Part shown: positions 48,960-64,000 of the stretch, piece after piece | Numbering within the stretch: the first letter of the stretch is position 1 | Layout of the letters: each line of letters opens with the position of its first letter | The notes under the pieces: model-generated | The model's database searches: none | Told to the model about the DNA's origin: nothing | What the model saw: only the letters and a program-made list of their open reading frames with translations | Program-made: the position numbers and the translations under genes | Assembly (NCBI GenBank): GCA_963693315.1 | Contig: CAVNZG010001065.1 | Location: 1 to 64,000, forward strand | DNA: 64,000 bases | Direction of reading: 5' to 3' | Origin: Diogma glabrata | Taxonomy: Eukaryota > Arthropoda > Insecta > Diptera > Cylindrotomidae

Positions 48960-51900
48960 ATATCCATAAAATACTTTAATTAAAAGCTAACCAATGTTAT
49001 AGACTTCGTAGTTCTAATAATAAAAATATCAAAGCAAGCAGTAGTATTCCAACAAACATAAATTCTGTTGTACGAAAAAAAGTAAAAAAAATTTTATCGG
49101 AAGTGACAAAGCGGAAGTTAGGATGCAGAACTGTTGTAAACTTTACTAAATGGGTATGTACCAAATTTCATCCAACTCGATTATTAGGTACAGAAGTTAT
49201 TGAGCTTCCAAAATAACAGGTGCTTGGAGGACCCCCCACCACTTTGTTCACTATCGCTAAAAAAACTAATCAGTTCCTTGCCATACATATTTGCATCTTT
49301 TTGCAAAGTGTAATCAAAATTACTTAACGAACGAATGTTGTATGTTTCCAACAAACATTGAAACAATAAACAGGTGTTCGGGAGGACCCCACCACTTATC
49401 CCAATATTGTCCAAAAACTAGTCAATTCTTTGTCAATAAAGTCTTTATCTTTTTTCAAAGTGCCATTAAAATTGATTAATGAATGAAATCTGTATGCTCC
49501 CAACAAACTTTAAAAACCAAGTGTAAAAAGTCAGCAGTTGTATGGTAGATCCCCCGCCACTTTGATCAATGTGTCCCAAAAGATGATAATTATCTTCTTA
49601 TACTAATTGAAATTTTTCCATAAGTTTTATCATAATCACTTCATTATTGTAGGCTGTAGTGTGCATAAAGATACTGAAAAAACTGCCAACAAGTAAAAAA
49701 AATTTTTTTTTACCGGAAGCAAAACACCGGAAGTTGGGATGCAGAATTTTTGTAAATCATACTAAATGCTTATGTACAAAGTTTCATCCAATTCGATTAT
49801 CAGGTACAGATGTTATTGAGCTTTCAAAAAAACAGGTGCTCCAGGGACCCCCCACCACTTTGTTCACTTTCGCTCAAAAACTAATCAGTTCTTTGCCATA
49901 CATGTTTGCATCTTTTTCCAAAGTGTCATCAAAATTCGTTCACGAACGAATGCTGTGTGCTCCCAACAAACATTGAAAAAAGTGTGACACATTAAACAGG
50001 TGTTCGGGAGGACCCCCACCACTTATTCCAATATTATCCAAAAACTAATCAGTTCTTTGTTACTTAAGTCTCCATCATTTGCCAAAGTGTCATTAAAATT
50101 GAATAATGAATGAAGCCTGTATGCTCCCAACAAACTTAAAAAACAAAGTGTGAAAAGTCAGCATTTGTATGGTAGACCCCCCACCACTTTGATCAATGTG
50201 TCCTAAAACATAATAATTATCTTTTCACACTAATTGGAACCCTATTCCATAAGTTTCATCATAATCACTTCATTATTGTAGACTGTAGTGTGCATAAAGA
50301 CACTGAAAAAACTTCAAAAAAGTACAAAAAAATTTTTTTTACCGGAAGTGAAAAACCGGAAGTTGGAATGCAGAACTATTTTAAACCGTACTACATACTC
50401 ATGTACCAAGTTTCATCCAATTCGCTTATCACGTACAGAAGTTATAGAGCTTTCAAAAAAACAGGTGCTCCAGGGACCCCCCACCACTTTGTTCACTATC
50501 GCTCAAAAACTAATCAGTTCTTTGCCATACATGTTTGCATCTTTTTCCAAAGTGTCATCAAAATTCGTTCACGAACGAATGCTGTGTGCTCCCAACAAAC
50601 ATTGAAAAAAGTGTGACACATTAAACAGGTGTTCGGGAGGACCCCCATCACTTATTCCAATATTATCCAAAAACTAATCAGTTCTTTGTTACTTAAGTCT
50701 CCATCATTTGCCAAAGTTTCATTAAAATTGAATAATGAATGAAGTCTGTATGCTCCCAACAAACTTAAAAAACAAAGTGTGAAAAGTCAGCATTTGTATG
50801 GTAGACCCCCCACCACTTTGATCAATGTGTCCCAAAACATGATAATTATCTTTTCACACTAATTGGAACCCTATTCCATAAGTTTCATCATAATCACTTC
50901 ATTATTGTAGGCTGTAGTGTGCATAAAGACACTGAAAAAACTTCAAAAAAGTACAAACAAATTTTTTTTACCGGAAGTGAAAAACCGGAAGTTGGGATGC
51001 AGAACTATTTTAAACCGTACTACATACTTATGTACCAAGTTTCATCCAATTCGCTTATCACGTACAGAAGTTATAGAGCTTTCAAAAAAACAGGTGCTCC
51101 AGGGACCCCCCACCACTTTGTTCACTATCGCTCAAAAACTAATCAGTTCTTTGCCATACATGTTTGCATCTTTTTCCAAAGTGTCATCAAAATTCGTTCA
51201 CGAACGAATGCTGTGTGCTCCCAACAAACATTAAAAGTGTGACACATTAAACAGGTGTTCGGGAGGACCCCTACCACTTATTCCAATATTATCCAAAAAC
51301 TAATCAGTTCTTTGTTACTTAAGTCTCCATCATTTGCCAAAGTTTCATTAAAATTGAATAATGAATGAAGTCTGTATGCTCCCAACAAACTTAAAAAACA
51401 AAGTGTGAAAAGTCAGCATTTGTATGGTAGACCCCCCACCACTTTGATCAATGTGTCCCAAAACATGATAATTATCTTCTCACACTAATTGGAACCCTAT
51501 TCCATAAGTTTCATCATAATCACTTCATTATTGTAGGCTGTAGTGTGCATAAAGACACTGAAAAAACTTCAAAAAAGTACAAAAAAATTTTTTTTACCGG
51601 AAGTGAAAAACCGGAAGTTGGGATGCAGAACTATTTTAAACCGTACTACATACTCATGTACCAAGTTTCATCCAATTCGCTTATCACGTACAGAAGTTAT
51701 AGAGCTTTCAAAAAAACAGGTGCTCCAGGGACCCCCCACCACTTTGTTCACTATCGCTCAAAAACTAATCAGTTCTTTGTCATACATGTTTGCATCTTTT
51801 TCCAAAGTGTCATCAAAATTCATTCACGAATGAATGTTTTATGCTCCCAACAAACATAAAAACTTTGTGGAAAAAACCACCTGTTGTATGGTGGACCCCC

Positions 51901-52490
51901 CAACCCTTTATCCAATGTGCTCCAAAAGCTGATAAAATCTTTCTTATGTTATTTAAAAGCTTTTCGCAACGTTTCATGAAAATCGATCGGTAATTGTAGG
52001 CTACAGTAGGGATAAACACCTGAAAAAAAAACTTTTTAACCGGAAGTGACAAACCGGAAGTTGGTATGCAGAAATATTGGAAACAGTATTAAAACCTTAT
52101 ATACTAAGTTTCAATAAGATCATAGCTCGAGATCAGAAGTTATTCAAGATTTAAACTTAGAGGTGTTCGGGAGACCCCCCGCCATTTTGTCCAAATTTAA
52201 AATGAATCCAGATCTTCCATTTTCAAGTGAACCTGTATCATTTGCCTAAGTTTCATGAAGATCCTATGCAGAAAACTCACCCACCCACCCACCCACCCAC
52301 CCACCCACCCACCCACCCACCCACCCACCCACCCACCCACACACAGACGTACACCAAAATTTTTATTGGCTATTTGGATAGAGGATGGTCCAAAACAAAA
52401 GAAAAAACAAAATTTGGGGTATGTAAGATTTTTTTTTTTCACGATAGATTGCATTACTTCACACAATTTAAAATTGTGGTGAAGTAAAAA
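48960..52490 (+). repeat. Tandem array, period about 627 bp, with internal third-repeats
   Basis: The marker GTGCATAAAGACACTGAAAA recurs at 50289, 50918 and 51544, with a diverged copy at 49660: spacings 629, 629, 626. More diverged monomers flank them on both sides. Each monomer has three variants of a block CAGGTG(C/T)TC-x-GG-x-ACCCCCCACCACTT followed by an AAAACTAATCAG-like stretch, so the monomer is itself an old trimer of about 210 bp. ORFs of about 105 codons recur in the three best copies in two frames, simply because the DNA is duplicated. Confidence 0.9.
52279..52340. repeat. (CCCA)n minisatellite
   Basis: About 15 units of ACCC followed by ACACACAGACGTACACC, at the downstream edge of the 627-bp array. 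Confidence 0.95.
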
Positions 52491-52539
52491 TTAATTTCTT
52501 CTATTCAAATCTTTTATTTTTTTGACTGTTATAAGGTTG

Positions 52540-56970
<4,431 letters not shown>

Positions 56971-57006
56971 TTTTTTTTTATTTTTTCGTCTCCGCTTATC
57001 ATATAT

Positions 57007-57250
57007 AGTCGTTTGGCACAAAAATTTTTCCGAAATTCCGAGATGAAGCCCATTGCAATAGGTAGATTTTTATATGAAATCTACCTAAAATCGTTTTACT
57101 CTTACCAATAGTGTTCGGTATAAAAAACATTTTTAAAAGTCGTTTGGCACAAAAATTTTTCCGAAATTCCGAGATGAAGCCCATTGCAATAGGTAGATTT
57201 TTATATGAAATCTACCTAAAATCGTTTTACTCTTACCAATAGTGTTCGGT
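57007..57250 (+). repeat. Tandem duplication, 131-bp period
   Basis: AGTCGTTTGGCACAAAAATT at 57007 recurs at 57138 and the match covers 113 bp. Each copy has the hairpin AGGTAGA...TCTACCT; a related hairpin is at 37080-37108. Confidence 0.9.
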
Positions 57251-57945
57251 TTTGAAGGGTGCGGAAGGTTGAAAAAAAGCTTTTTGTCATATGAAAGAGT
57301 AACTTATTTCAGAAATGCTGCAATTTTTTCAAAATTTTGCGGTGCACAGTATTTGAATTATTGTCAATAAATGTTGAATTATTATTTTAATCAATAATGT
57401 ATATTTTCTAATTTAAACTATTTAAACAGTTTGGTGAACCTGAATCGCTCTTAAATTACCCTAAACTGCTTTCGCTAATGTTTAACGAGACATAACATTT
57501 TGTGTGTAATTTCGATCAATTTTCAATTGACATTGCTATTGACATTTAAGAGGAAAAAATCATTTTTATGTGCCTATGGTCTGGCAAAATAAAAACTCCA
57601 CAACACAGCTTTATGTAAATTATTTTTGTCAGTTTGTTCTTCTACATTCACGGATCCCTCGGTGAGCGACTTTTATTCACACTTGACCACCTTTTTAATG
57701 AAAAATTAATACGTGTATTTTAGCTTTCGGTCGAGTTACATTAAAACTCTTGTCAATAATTAAACACATAATTATAAAAATTTAAGTTAAAAAAAAGTTG
57801 TTTCTTTTTATTTCAAAAAATAAATAAAAGGGATTGAATTACACAATTTATAGTGTTGTTATTTATAAAGTAAATTTGTGTTGAGAAAATTCTATCTCAT
57901 CAAACAAACGGGCACTTTGAATAGTTAATTTTATAAATTAAAAAA
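57251..57945. other. Non-coding interval
   Basis: No gene or recognised repeat between the tandem duplication and the 3' end of CLIPC gene 2. Confidence 0.5.
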
Positions 57946-57948
57946 AAT

Positions 57949-57954
57949 TTTATT
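57949..57954 (-). other. Probable polyadenylation signal of CLIPC gene 2
   Basis: AATAAA on the minus strand, 55 bases after the stop codon at 58009-58011. Confidence 0.4.
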
Positions 57955-58008
57955 ACTTTTTTAATATGTTTTGTTTGCCTTAAAAATGGCAAAAAATGAG
58001 CTAAATTA

Positions 58009-61000
58009 TTATTGATCATCTCCATTTGGCCATATAACACTTTCAATCCAATCAGCATAGTAAAATACTCTTGTGTAGACGCCCGGTGTACCAATAGATT
58101 CACATCCATTTCCAAATGATCCAATGCCAGTTTGAATGTACATACAGTAAACATCTGGATGATAAATTTGTAATGGACCACCAGAATCTCCTTTACATGT
58201 ATTTCTTGCTTCATTTCTATATCCAGCACAAATCTGTTTGTCATCAATAATTCCGTTTCTTAGCTTACCATTGTAAACATCATAGTGAGATTTATTACAT
58301 TCCGGTTGTTTATATATTTCTAACGTTACTTTTAATAAAGAATTACTATGACTACCAGAAAATTTTACTGCACCCCATCCAGTTGCAATGGCTTTTTGTG
58401 GTTGCTCTGAACTAAATGGAAGACAAATTGGACGGATATACGGATTTAAAGTAACGCTTCTATTTAATTTCAGCAATCCAATGTCGTTATAATGTGATGC
58501 AATCATATATTGTTTATGGTATATAATTGTTTCAATACCGAAATCTTCAGCCTTATCGTCGTTTGTGCTTTGTAATAGATGCAAGGTGCCCATTCTTACT
58601 AGTTTCACCTCACCACTAGAGCATAAAAGTGTTATTTTAAGAATGATGTGAATAAAACTATATGAACTTACTAATCTCTTGAGTGTAGGCAATGACCAGC
58701 AGTCAGAACGTATCGTTTACTAACCAATGAACCACCACAACCCCAAACGATATTTGCTTCGTCATTTTCGTAACCTAAAACTGCAGAATGAGGAAATTCT
58801 CTTGACCGTGCTGTAGAACCGCCAACGATTAATGGAATAGCTGAACGTCCGCAACGATCGAGACGCGTCGTAACTGGCAATGCATTTGCAACAAATGCAA
58901 TTCGTGTCGTATTCTCATAAACAGCAGATGAATATTCAACACATTCTAAAATGAATAAAAAACATGATTGGAAAATATCATGTATATTGTATGAACAGCA
59001 TACTTTTGTATCGACGTAAATTTTTATGTCCTTGTGTAATAGAAGGTGTGATTGATTTTGGGCAGCAAATAATTAATTGACTCCTGTATCTACCACATTT
59101 TGTAATGGGTTTGTTGATTTTTAAATAATATTTCGCTTGTGGGCAATTCTTCGCTAATTTACACTCACCAGCTGCCCGGGTTGATTTAACGGTGCAAGAT
59201 TCACCTGAAATATAAATGAATAATTTGAAGCAAGATATAATTTTGACTATAAGATCATTTTATTTAGGTCTCTGGCCAAAAACACCGTAAAGTAACTGTT
59301 TTTCGGCCGCTTAGATTGTGAACTACTCTTTTGCACGCATAACCGATATTTTATATGAGGCACCGACCTCAATCAGTTTTGTATTACAAATAGCTTTTAT
59401 AATATAATAAATAATTATTATAATTATAATAACTATAATAATTGTTTAATTCGCCTACATATTAAAGTATTACATTACTGTCGTAAAGCAGCTGTGTGAA
59501 CTTGGAAACCGAACATACGAGGAAAAATGAAAAATAATTTTGGAAACTACATACAAACAAAGTAAAAAATTTTTCTTTGTCGTTGTAATAAATATTAAGT
59601 TGTAACCTTAAAACAAGTGAATCTGGCCAACACACAGTGATAATTTTCATAATCCAACTATACAAGATTGTTCGAAATCGTTTGTAGTTTTTTGTAGTAA
59701 TGATAAATATTTTTGGACATTTTTTCACTCAAATAATAAAAAAAATGCACAGTTGAGCAATAAGTTGAAATATTCTTTTGATATCAGAAACAACAAACAA
59801 CGTTGATGATTGTAGTAAAATTTGTTTGTTGCCAAAATTGCCAAAATTTTGGCTTAAATTAACATTTTTAAATTTTGTGGCTACTTAAGGGCTACTTGCA
59901 ATTTTACTTAAGTTGAATTTTTCCACTGTCATTAGACTCCAAATTATGGAAATGTATTTATATTATATGGGATTTACTCATTTATTTTACATTTATGGGA
60001 TTCTAAAAATATTTATCATTACTACAAAATACTACAAACGATTTCGAACAATCATGTATACATGGATTATCAATATTATCACTGTGTATAGAGGATTCAC
60101 CTGTTTTAAGAATTTTAGTGATATTTATTACAACTACAAACCAAAAATTTTTACTACAATCATCTACGTCGATTGTAGTTTCCAGACATATTTTTTTCCC
60201 TTATGTTCGGGTTTCGAGTTCACACAGCTCTGTAAAGCGTCACTTATGGCCGTGTTTTGTTGGCCACAAAATTAAAAAAATTTATATATGTAAATACAAA
60301 TTATATAAAAAAAAAATAGAATAGTTCAAAATTTCATTATCCAAAAAAATATTTTTTGTTATTTTATTTCATTTTTATTTTTATTTTTAATTTTATTTAT
60401 TATTTTATAGATTTGCTAAATTATATTTATTTTAATGAAAATTGTTGAAAACTGTTCATTTATTCAAATATGTAGAAAAATGAATCAATATTTGAGGTTA
60501 TGTCCTCCGCAAAAGTTTAAATTTGGTTTAAGTTTCCGTTCCGATTTTCCCGCTCCGTGCATTATGTTTTTATTTCCGTTTTACATATAAACTGACAGTT
60601 CAAATATAAGGGAGCTGATCAAATATTTTGATCAAAGTTTACTTGTTCAACATATTTTATTTCAAAATTTATTAAATTTATTTTGACTATCCATTTAAGA
60701 TTAAACATTTTTTTTTTAAATATTTTGCTTGCAGCAAATGAAAAATAGTATATGAAACACGGACGTAAGATAATTCGATTGAAGATCAAACTTCCTCAAA
60801 TTTGCTTTGATCTACTCTACCTCGAACAAGTTGTGTGAAAAGCAGATTATTTTTTGATTTTATTTAGTTCAATTATAAACATATTTTGTTATTTTTAATA
60901 ATAAAACGGGACAGTAAGATCTTAATATAACCCAAAATAAAATTTTTTAAAAATATAAAATTGTGGCGTCATATTTGAAATATGTATTTCTTAATTTTTG

Positions 61001-61451
61001 ACGTTCCGTTGGTGATCTGCTCAAAAGCTGTTTTAAGCTCCTATTTTGTCCCAAAAGGACGCATATAATTGTACATCCCAGTGAACACATCACATAAATA
61101 TGACATCACACGATGTCGTATTTATGTCATGTGTTCACTGGGAATGTACTATTATATGCGTTCCTTTCGGACGAAATAGCCGATTAAAACAGTTTTTGAG
61201 AAGATCACCAATGGAACGCCAAAAATTTAGAAATACATATTTCAAATATGACGCCACAATTTTATATTTTTAAAAAATTTAAATTAAATTAAATTTTTTT
61301 AATTTTTAATAAATATAATTTTTAAATTGCCGGTTGATTTTATATTTGAAACACACACAGGTCACTCACCAATATTTAGGTTTTGTCCAGTTACATGATT
61401 CCAATATATTCCAATTAAAAGAACTATTATTAACATAAAACTATTCTTCAT
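58009..61451 (-). CDS. CLIP-domain serine protease, CLIPC type, gene 2 (4 exons)
   Basis: Exons in order: 61370-61451, 59004-59204, 58672-58945 and 58009-58615; all GT-AG with the same phases as gene 1, and exons 1, 3 and 4 are of identical length. 387 aa; exon 2 is 21 bp shorter, losing part of the Thr/Pro linker. The signal peptide is nearly identical to gene 1 (one Asn-to-His change). The six CLIP Cys are kept (31, 42, 48, 65 in the first block, then the CC pair). Activation site SAIPL/IVGG; triad His in TAGHC, Asp in NDIGLL, Ser in GDSGGP. As in gene 1, Asn replaces Asp189 (NTCKGDSGGP). Differences cluster after the activation site and in surface loops (for example GEVKLVRMGTLHLL). A secreted zymogen protease; the frame is intact, so probably functional, role unknown. 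Confidence 0.92.
59448..60742 (-). repeat. R2 dispersed repeat, copy c, with nested inverted-repeat element (59487-60236)
   Basis: Counterpart of 27963-29196 in intron 1 of the paralogue. Ends TTCGCCTAC (59450) and GCTTGCAGCAAATGAAAAAT (60728-60747). The nested element runs from CTGTGTGAACTTGGAAACCG to TTCGAGTTCACACAG. Confidence 0.65.
60942..61278. repeat. Palindrome of about 337 bp in intron 1 of gene 2
   Basis: AAAATATAAAATTGTGGCGT near the left edge is mirrored by ACGCCACAATTTTATATTTT on the right; arms are about 165 bp around a centre at 61112. An inner perfect stem is formed by CCCAGTGAACACATCACATA and its mirror ending GTGTTCACTGGG. Gene 1's intron holds only one arm-like copy (about 27665-27770). 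Confidence 0.85.
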
Positions 61452-61569
61452 TTTTTTACAATTCTAACAAAAATCTAGTTAAATCACAAAAAAAATTGAT
61501 TTATATTTATTTGTTTAAATTCTCTTCCAAACTAAGTTTGAGTTGAAGCACTTTTGAGGAGCTCAACTT

Positions 61570-61608
61570 GACTGAATATATAACTTCGAATTTATATAAC
61601 TATATAAC
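61570..61608 (-). promoter_or_regulatory. Probable core promoter of CLIPC gene 2
   Basis: On the minus strand TATATAG and TATATAAAT lie about 20-35 bases upstream of an initiator match TCAGTC (complement at 61570-61575), 120 bases before the ATG. Spacing is as expected for a TATA/Inr promoter. Sequence identity with the gene 1 upstream region extends to about 61690. Confidence 0.5.
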
Positions 61609-61690
61609 CGCAAATTTCAAATTGTTGGAAACTACAATTAAATTCTTAAAAAACCCAATAGGGTTTTCCAAATTTGGATTAATTATATTT

Positions 61691-62897
61691 TGGGGAATAT
61701 ATTTGGGGAAGCATATGAGTCGTTCCATATGAAATCATCAAATCGGAAAAGCCAGCATATTTTAGATTTTGCTCAAACTGCATGGAAATGTTCTTTAGGG
61801 TTCCAAAAACCAAAATTCATAGGGATTGAATTTTCGCACACGCTACTTCCGGTCCACACAAAATAAAGCAATGGAAAAGTCTTATTTTGGTGCTTTGCGG
61901 TTTTAGCTGTAAAAACTTTTCTAATAAAGATGTCTACACAACCAAGGTGGAATTGGAAAGCGGAAAGATGATTGTTTCTAAAACAAAAATAAAAATTTAC
62001 ATAATTCATATACCTTAAAAATAACAGAGTTTTGAAAATACGTGTATTTTATTGATTTCTTGTGATTTTCAATTGACACCAGGATCTGCACTGTTGAATT
62101 TAAAAGTTTAATCGTTCTCAGATATCAAAGTGCATATATTGTAAGATAATTAAAAATTAAAATCGACTCGTTTGGTCAACTCTTAATGAAAAAAATCTTT
62201 GCTTGAAATTTTGAAATTTTAGCATATTAAGCATATTTGCATACTTCAGACTACAATTTGGACGTGTTTGATAAGAGACAAAAACTTGAAATTGGCAGGA
62301 TACTTAGTTTTTACCTTTAACTTTAAAAAACTTCAAGGTAAGTTTTGTTTTTTCCTCTTATCACACATTTACAGCTGTTTAAAGAAAACCAAACATTATA
62401 CTCTAAAATAAGAATATTCATATTATTTTAAGGAAATCTTCTAATAATTTGCTAATTTGTTTCGATTCCAGCCTTAACAAACATAAAAGGATTTATGTGT
62501 GTCAATAATATTTAAACATGTTTTCTAGTTAATTGCTTTGTTGCATCATTCAATGTCAGTCAATAATAGATGTTTATGTGTAGTCAAGAAATTTTTGTTA
62601 TGAGAAGCGTTAGTATTTTATGGTGATATAATTCGAATTTAAAAAAAAATAAACTGGGTGTCTTTAGAGAATATTGTAGAAACATTCAGTAAAAAAAATA
62701 ATCAAAATAATGGAGTGTTGGATTGGCTTATGGTTACGAGAAAATTGTCATAAACTGGCGTATTCACGATCATCGAAATTAATCAGTGAAGATAAAATAA
62801 AAGAAAGTGATAAATTTTTTATTGAATAAGCGATTGCCACATCTCATGGAAAGAGTGCTTGTGATGGTGCAGGAGGTACAAATAAACGGACTGTAAG
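61691..62897. other. Intergenic, no supported gene
   Basis: AT-rich; the short minus-strand ORF at 61773-62009 has no recognisable domain. No repeats identified. Confidence 0.5.
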
Positions 62898-63065
62898 TTT
62901 TGCAAAATTTTTGTCAAAAAAAAAAATTGAAAAAATATGCTGGCGGTAATCTCTAGATGTCAATTTAAGCGAAATAAGATAAAATACCAAGTTTGCTACC
63001 TTAAACAGGCCATAAATTGAAAACCAAAAATTTTACATTTGAAACCAAAGCTGGTGCTATGGCTA
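62898..63065 (-). repeat. Partial satellite monomer, inverted relative to the 1-4462 array
   Basis: Reverse complement of about 168 bp of the 304-bp monomer, from TTAGCCATAGCACCAGCTTT to the AAAATTTTGCAAA run. The C-to-T state in GCCATAGCACC matches the 1020-1740 copies of the array. Confidence 0.93.
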
Positions 63066-63200
63066 GAGTTTCTGATTTCTCGACCTTTTATGAATCTCAA
63101 GATTCGAGAATCTCGAGTTTATCAGCGATTGAATTTCTCGAGAAATTGGGAATAATTATTTAAATTTCTCGAGATTCTCGAGAATTATTAAACATTAATT
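63066..63200. repeat. Cluster of TTCTCGAGA-type short repeats
   Basis: TTCTCGA / TCTCGAG / CTCGAGAA recur at least eight times in both orientations within 130 bp, beginning directly at the satellite fragment's edge (CTAGAGTTTCTGATTTCTCG). Could be a subterminal region of a DNA transposon whose coding part follows. Confidence 0.55.
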
Positions 63201-63439
63201 TTAACAAAAAAAGTAACTCTGTTTACTGTCAAAATTTCCAGATACAGAAAAATTTTTCTCGTTTTCAGTGTATTTAGGTTTCATCAAAATTAGAGTGTTT
63301 TTTAGAAGTTGAGAACACTCTATTTGAAAGTGATCTTACCCGTAGCTTCAAATATATTCATTTTCTTAAATAGTGAGCGGTAGTTGTCATTTATTGTTGA
63401 CTGCAGTCTCAAACTCTCACAAATACTTCTAAATTTAAT

Positions 63440-64000
63440 TCAACGCAACCCTTTTCCTCTAATTCTGAGTCCGATGGCTGTATAAGCTTTTCACTTTCGT
63501 TTAAATTATTCGTCGATATATGTAATGCTTTCATTGTAATTAGAAGAATCAATTCCTGGATCTTTAAATAATCTTCGAGATAATTGTTTTGCAGTTTTTA
63601 TAATTTCGCTTTTAGAGCAAATAGAACAAAATCTTTTTTCTCGGGTTGACTAACTGACTTTGGATTGTGAAGAAATTTCAATAACGAATTTATTAAGTTA
63701 TCTCTTCCTTTAAAAATTTGAGACTGTATTTCAAATACAAATTTTAAGCTTATTTCTGAACGGTTTTTCTGAAGAGATTTGAATAGAAATTTTAGGATTC
63801 CCTCTGCAAATAATGATGAGACAGCCTGACGGTTGAAAACTTTTATTGATTTTGTGAAACCAATGTCACTCAAAATATTTAAAGCAACTACATCATCTTA
63901 TTTATTATTCCAAAAATGATTTAAATTTAGAAGATTTAAAGTTTTTTAAACTGCTGCCTTGACTGGAAAAAACCGTTAAATCATGGTTTCAATAGAATTT
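63440..64000 (-). pseudogene. hAT-like transposase fragment, runs off the window
   Basis: The minus strand has a 91-codon frame (63598-63873) reading SDIGFTKSIKVF, then AEGILKFLFKSL, SEISLKFVFEIQSQIF and LLKFLHNPKS. A one-base shift then leads into SEIIKTAKQLSRRLF, an order that resembles the region before the C-terminal domain of some insect hAT transposases. Stops follow. Assignment is by eye and moderate only; sequence beyond 64000 would decide. Confidence 0.45.

Noticed and set aside
49659..51859. Repeated 105-codon ORFs as a tandem gene family
   Set aside because: Two overlapping frames are equally conserved, as expected for duplicated non-coding DNA; flanking diverged monomers break both frames.

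Overview
This window is AT-rich nuclear DNA of an arthropod, almost certainly an insect. The evidence is two intron-containing CLIP-domain serine protease genes of the insect CLIPC type, and a transposon mix typical of insects: P/THAP, hAT, PIF/Harbinger, CR1-like and RNase H-bearing non-LTR elements, foldback MITEs, tRNA-derived SINE heads and (TA)n tracts. I cannot name the species. Host genes fill only a few kb; the rest is layered mobile and repetitive DNA.

Layout. 1-4462: satellite array with a monomer of about 304 bp. 4478-5640: truncated copy of a dispersed repeat (called R1 here) with a MITE inside. 6342-21384: a 15-kb palindromic element flanked by a 7-8 bp target duplication. Its arms of about 5.7 kb each carry a decayed THAP/P-type transposase gene, and the right arm is interrupted by a hAT element (14172-15904) and by R1 (18881-20321). 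21731-23549: foldback element with R1 inside. 25965-30657: CLIPC protease gene 1 (+). 30825-38040: a 7.2-kb hAT-like insertion with a perfect 8-bp duplication, filled with other elements, including two PIF/Harbinger copies and a LINE fragment. 38490-43863: two non-LTR retrotransposons back to back, the second invaded by a (TA)n tract. 44261-46053: R1 again. 46776-48400: decayed ZMYM1-like hAT transposase. 48960-52490: tandem array with a period of about 627 bp. 52540-53510: array with a period of about 324 bp. 53842-56706: an element with 600-bp terminal inverted repeats, sitting in (TA)n and carrying a two-exon gene of an unrecognised transposon-type family. 58009-61451: CLIPC protease gene 2 (-). 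62898-63065: one inverted piece of the satellite from position 1. 63440-64000: another hAT fragment.

How the parts relate. The two proteases are an inverted duplicate pair. All four exons, the splice phases, about 200 bp of upstream DNA and the repeats in intron 1 are shared, while the 27 kb between them is almost all transposon-derived. Both appear intact (394 and 387 aa), with signal peptide, six-cysteine CLIP domain, Leu-Ile activation site and His/Asp/Ser triad. Both have Asn where trypsin-like enzymes have Asp189. Apart from the 320-aa protein at 54830, every transposon-encoded gene seen is broken.
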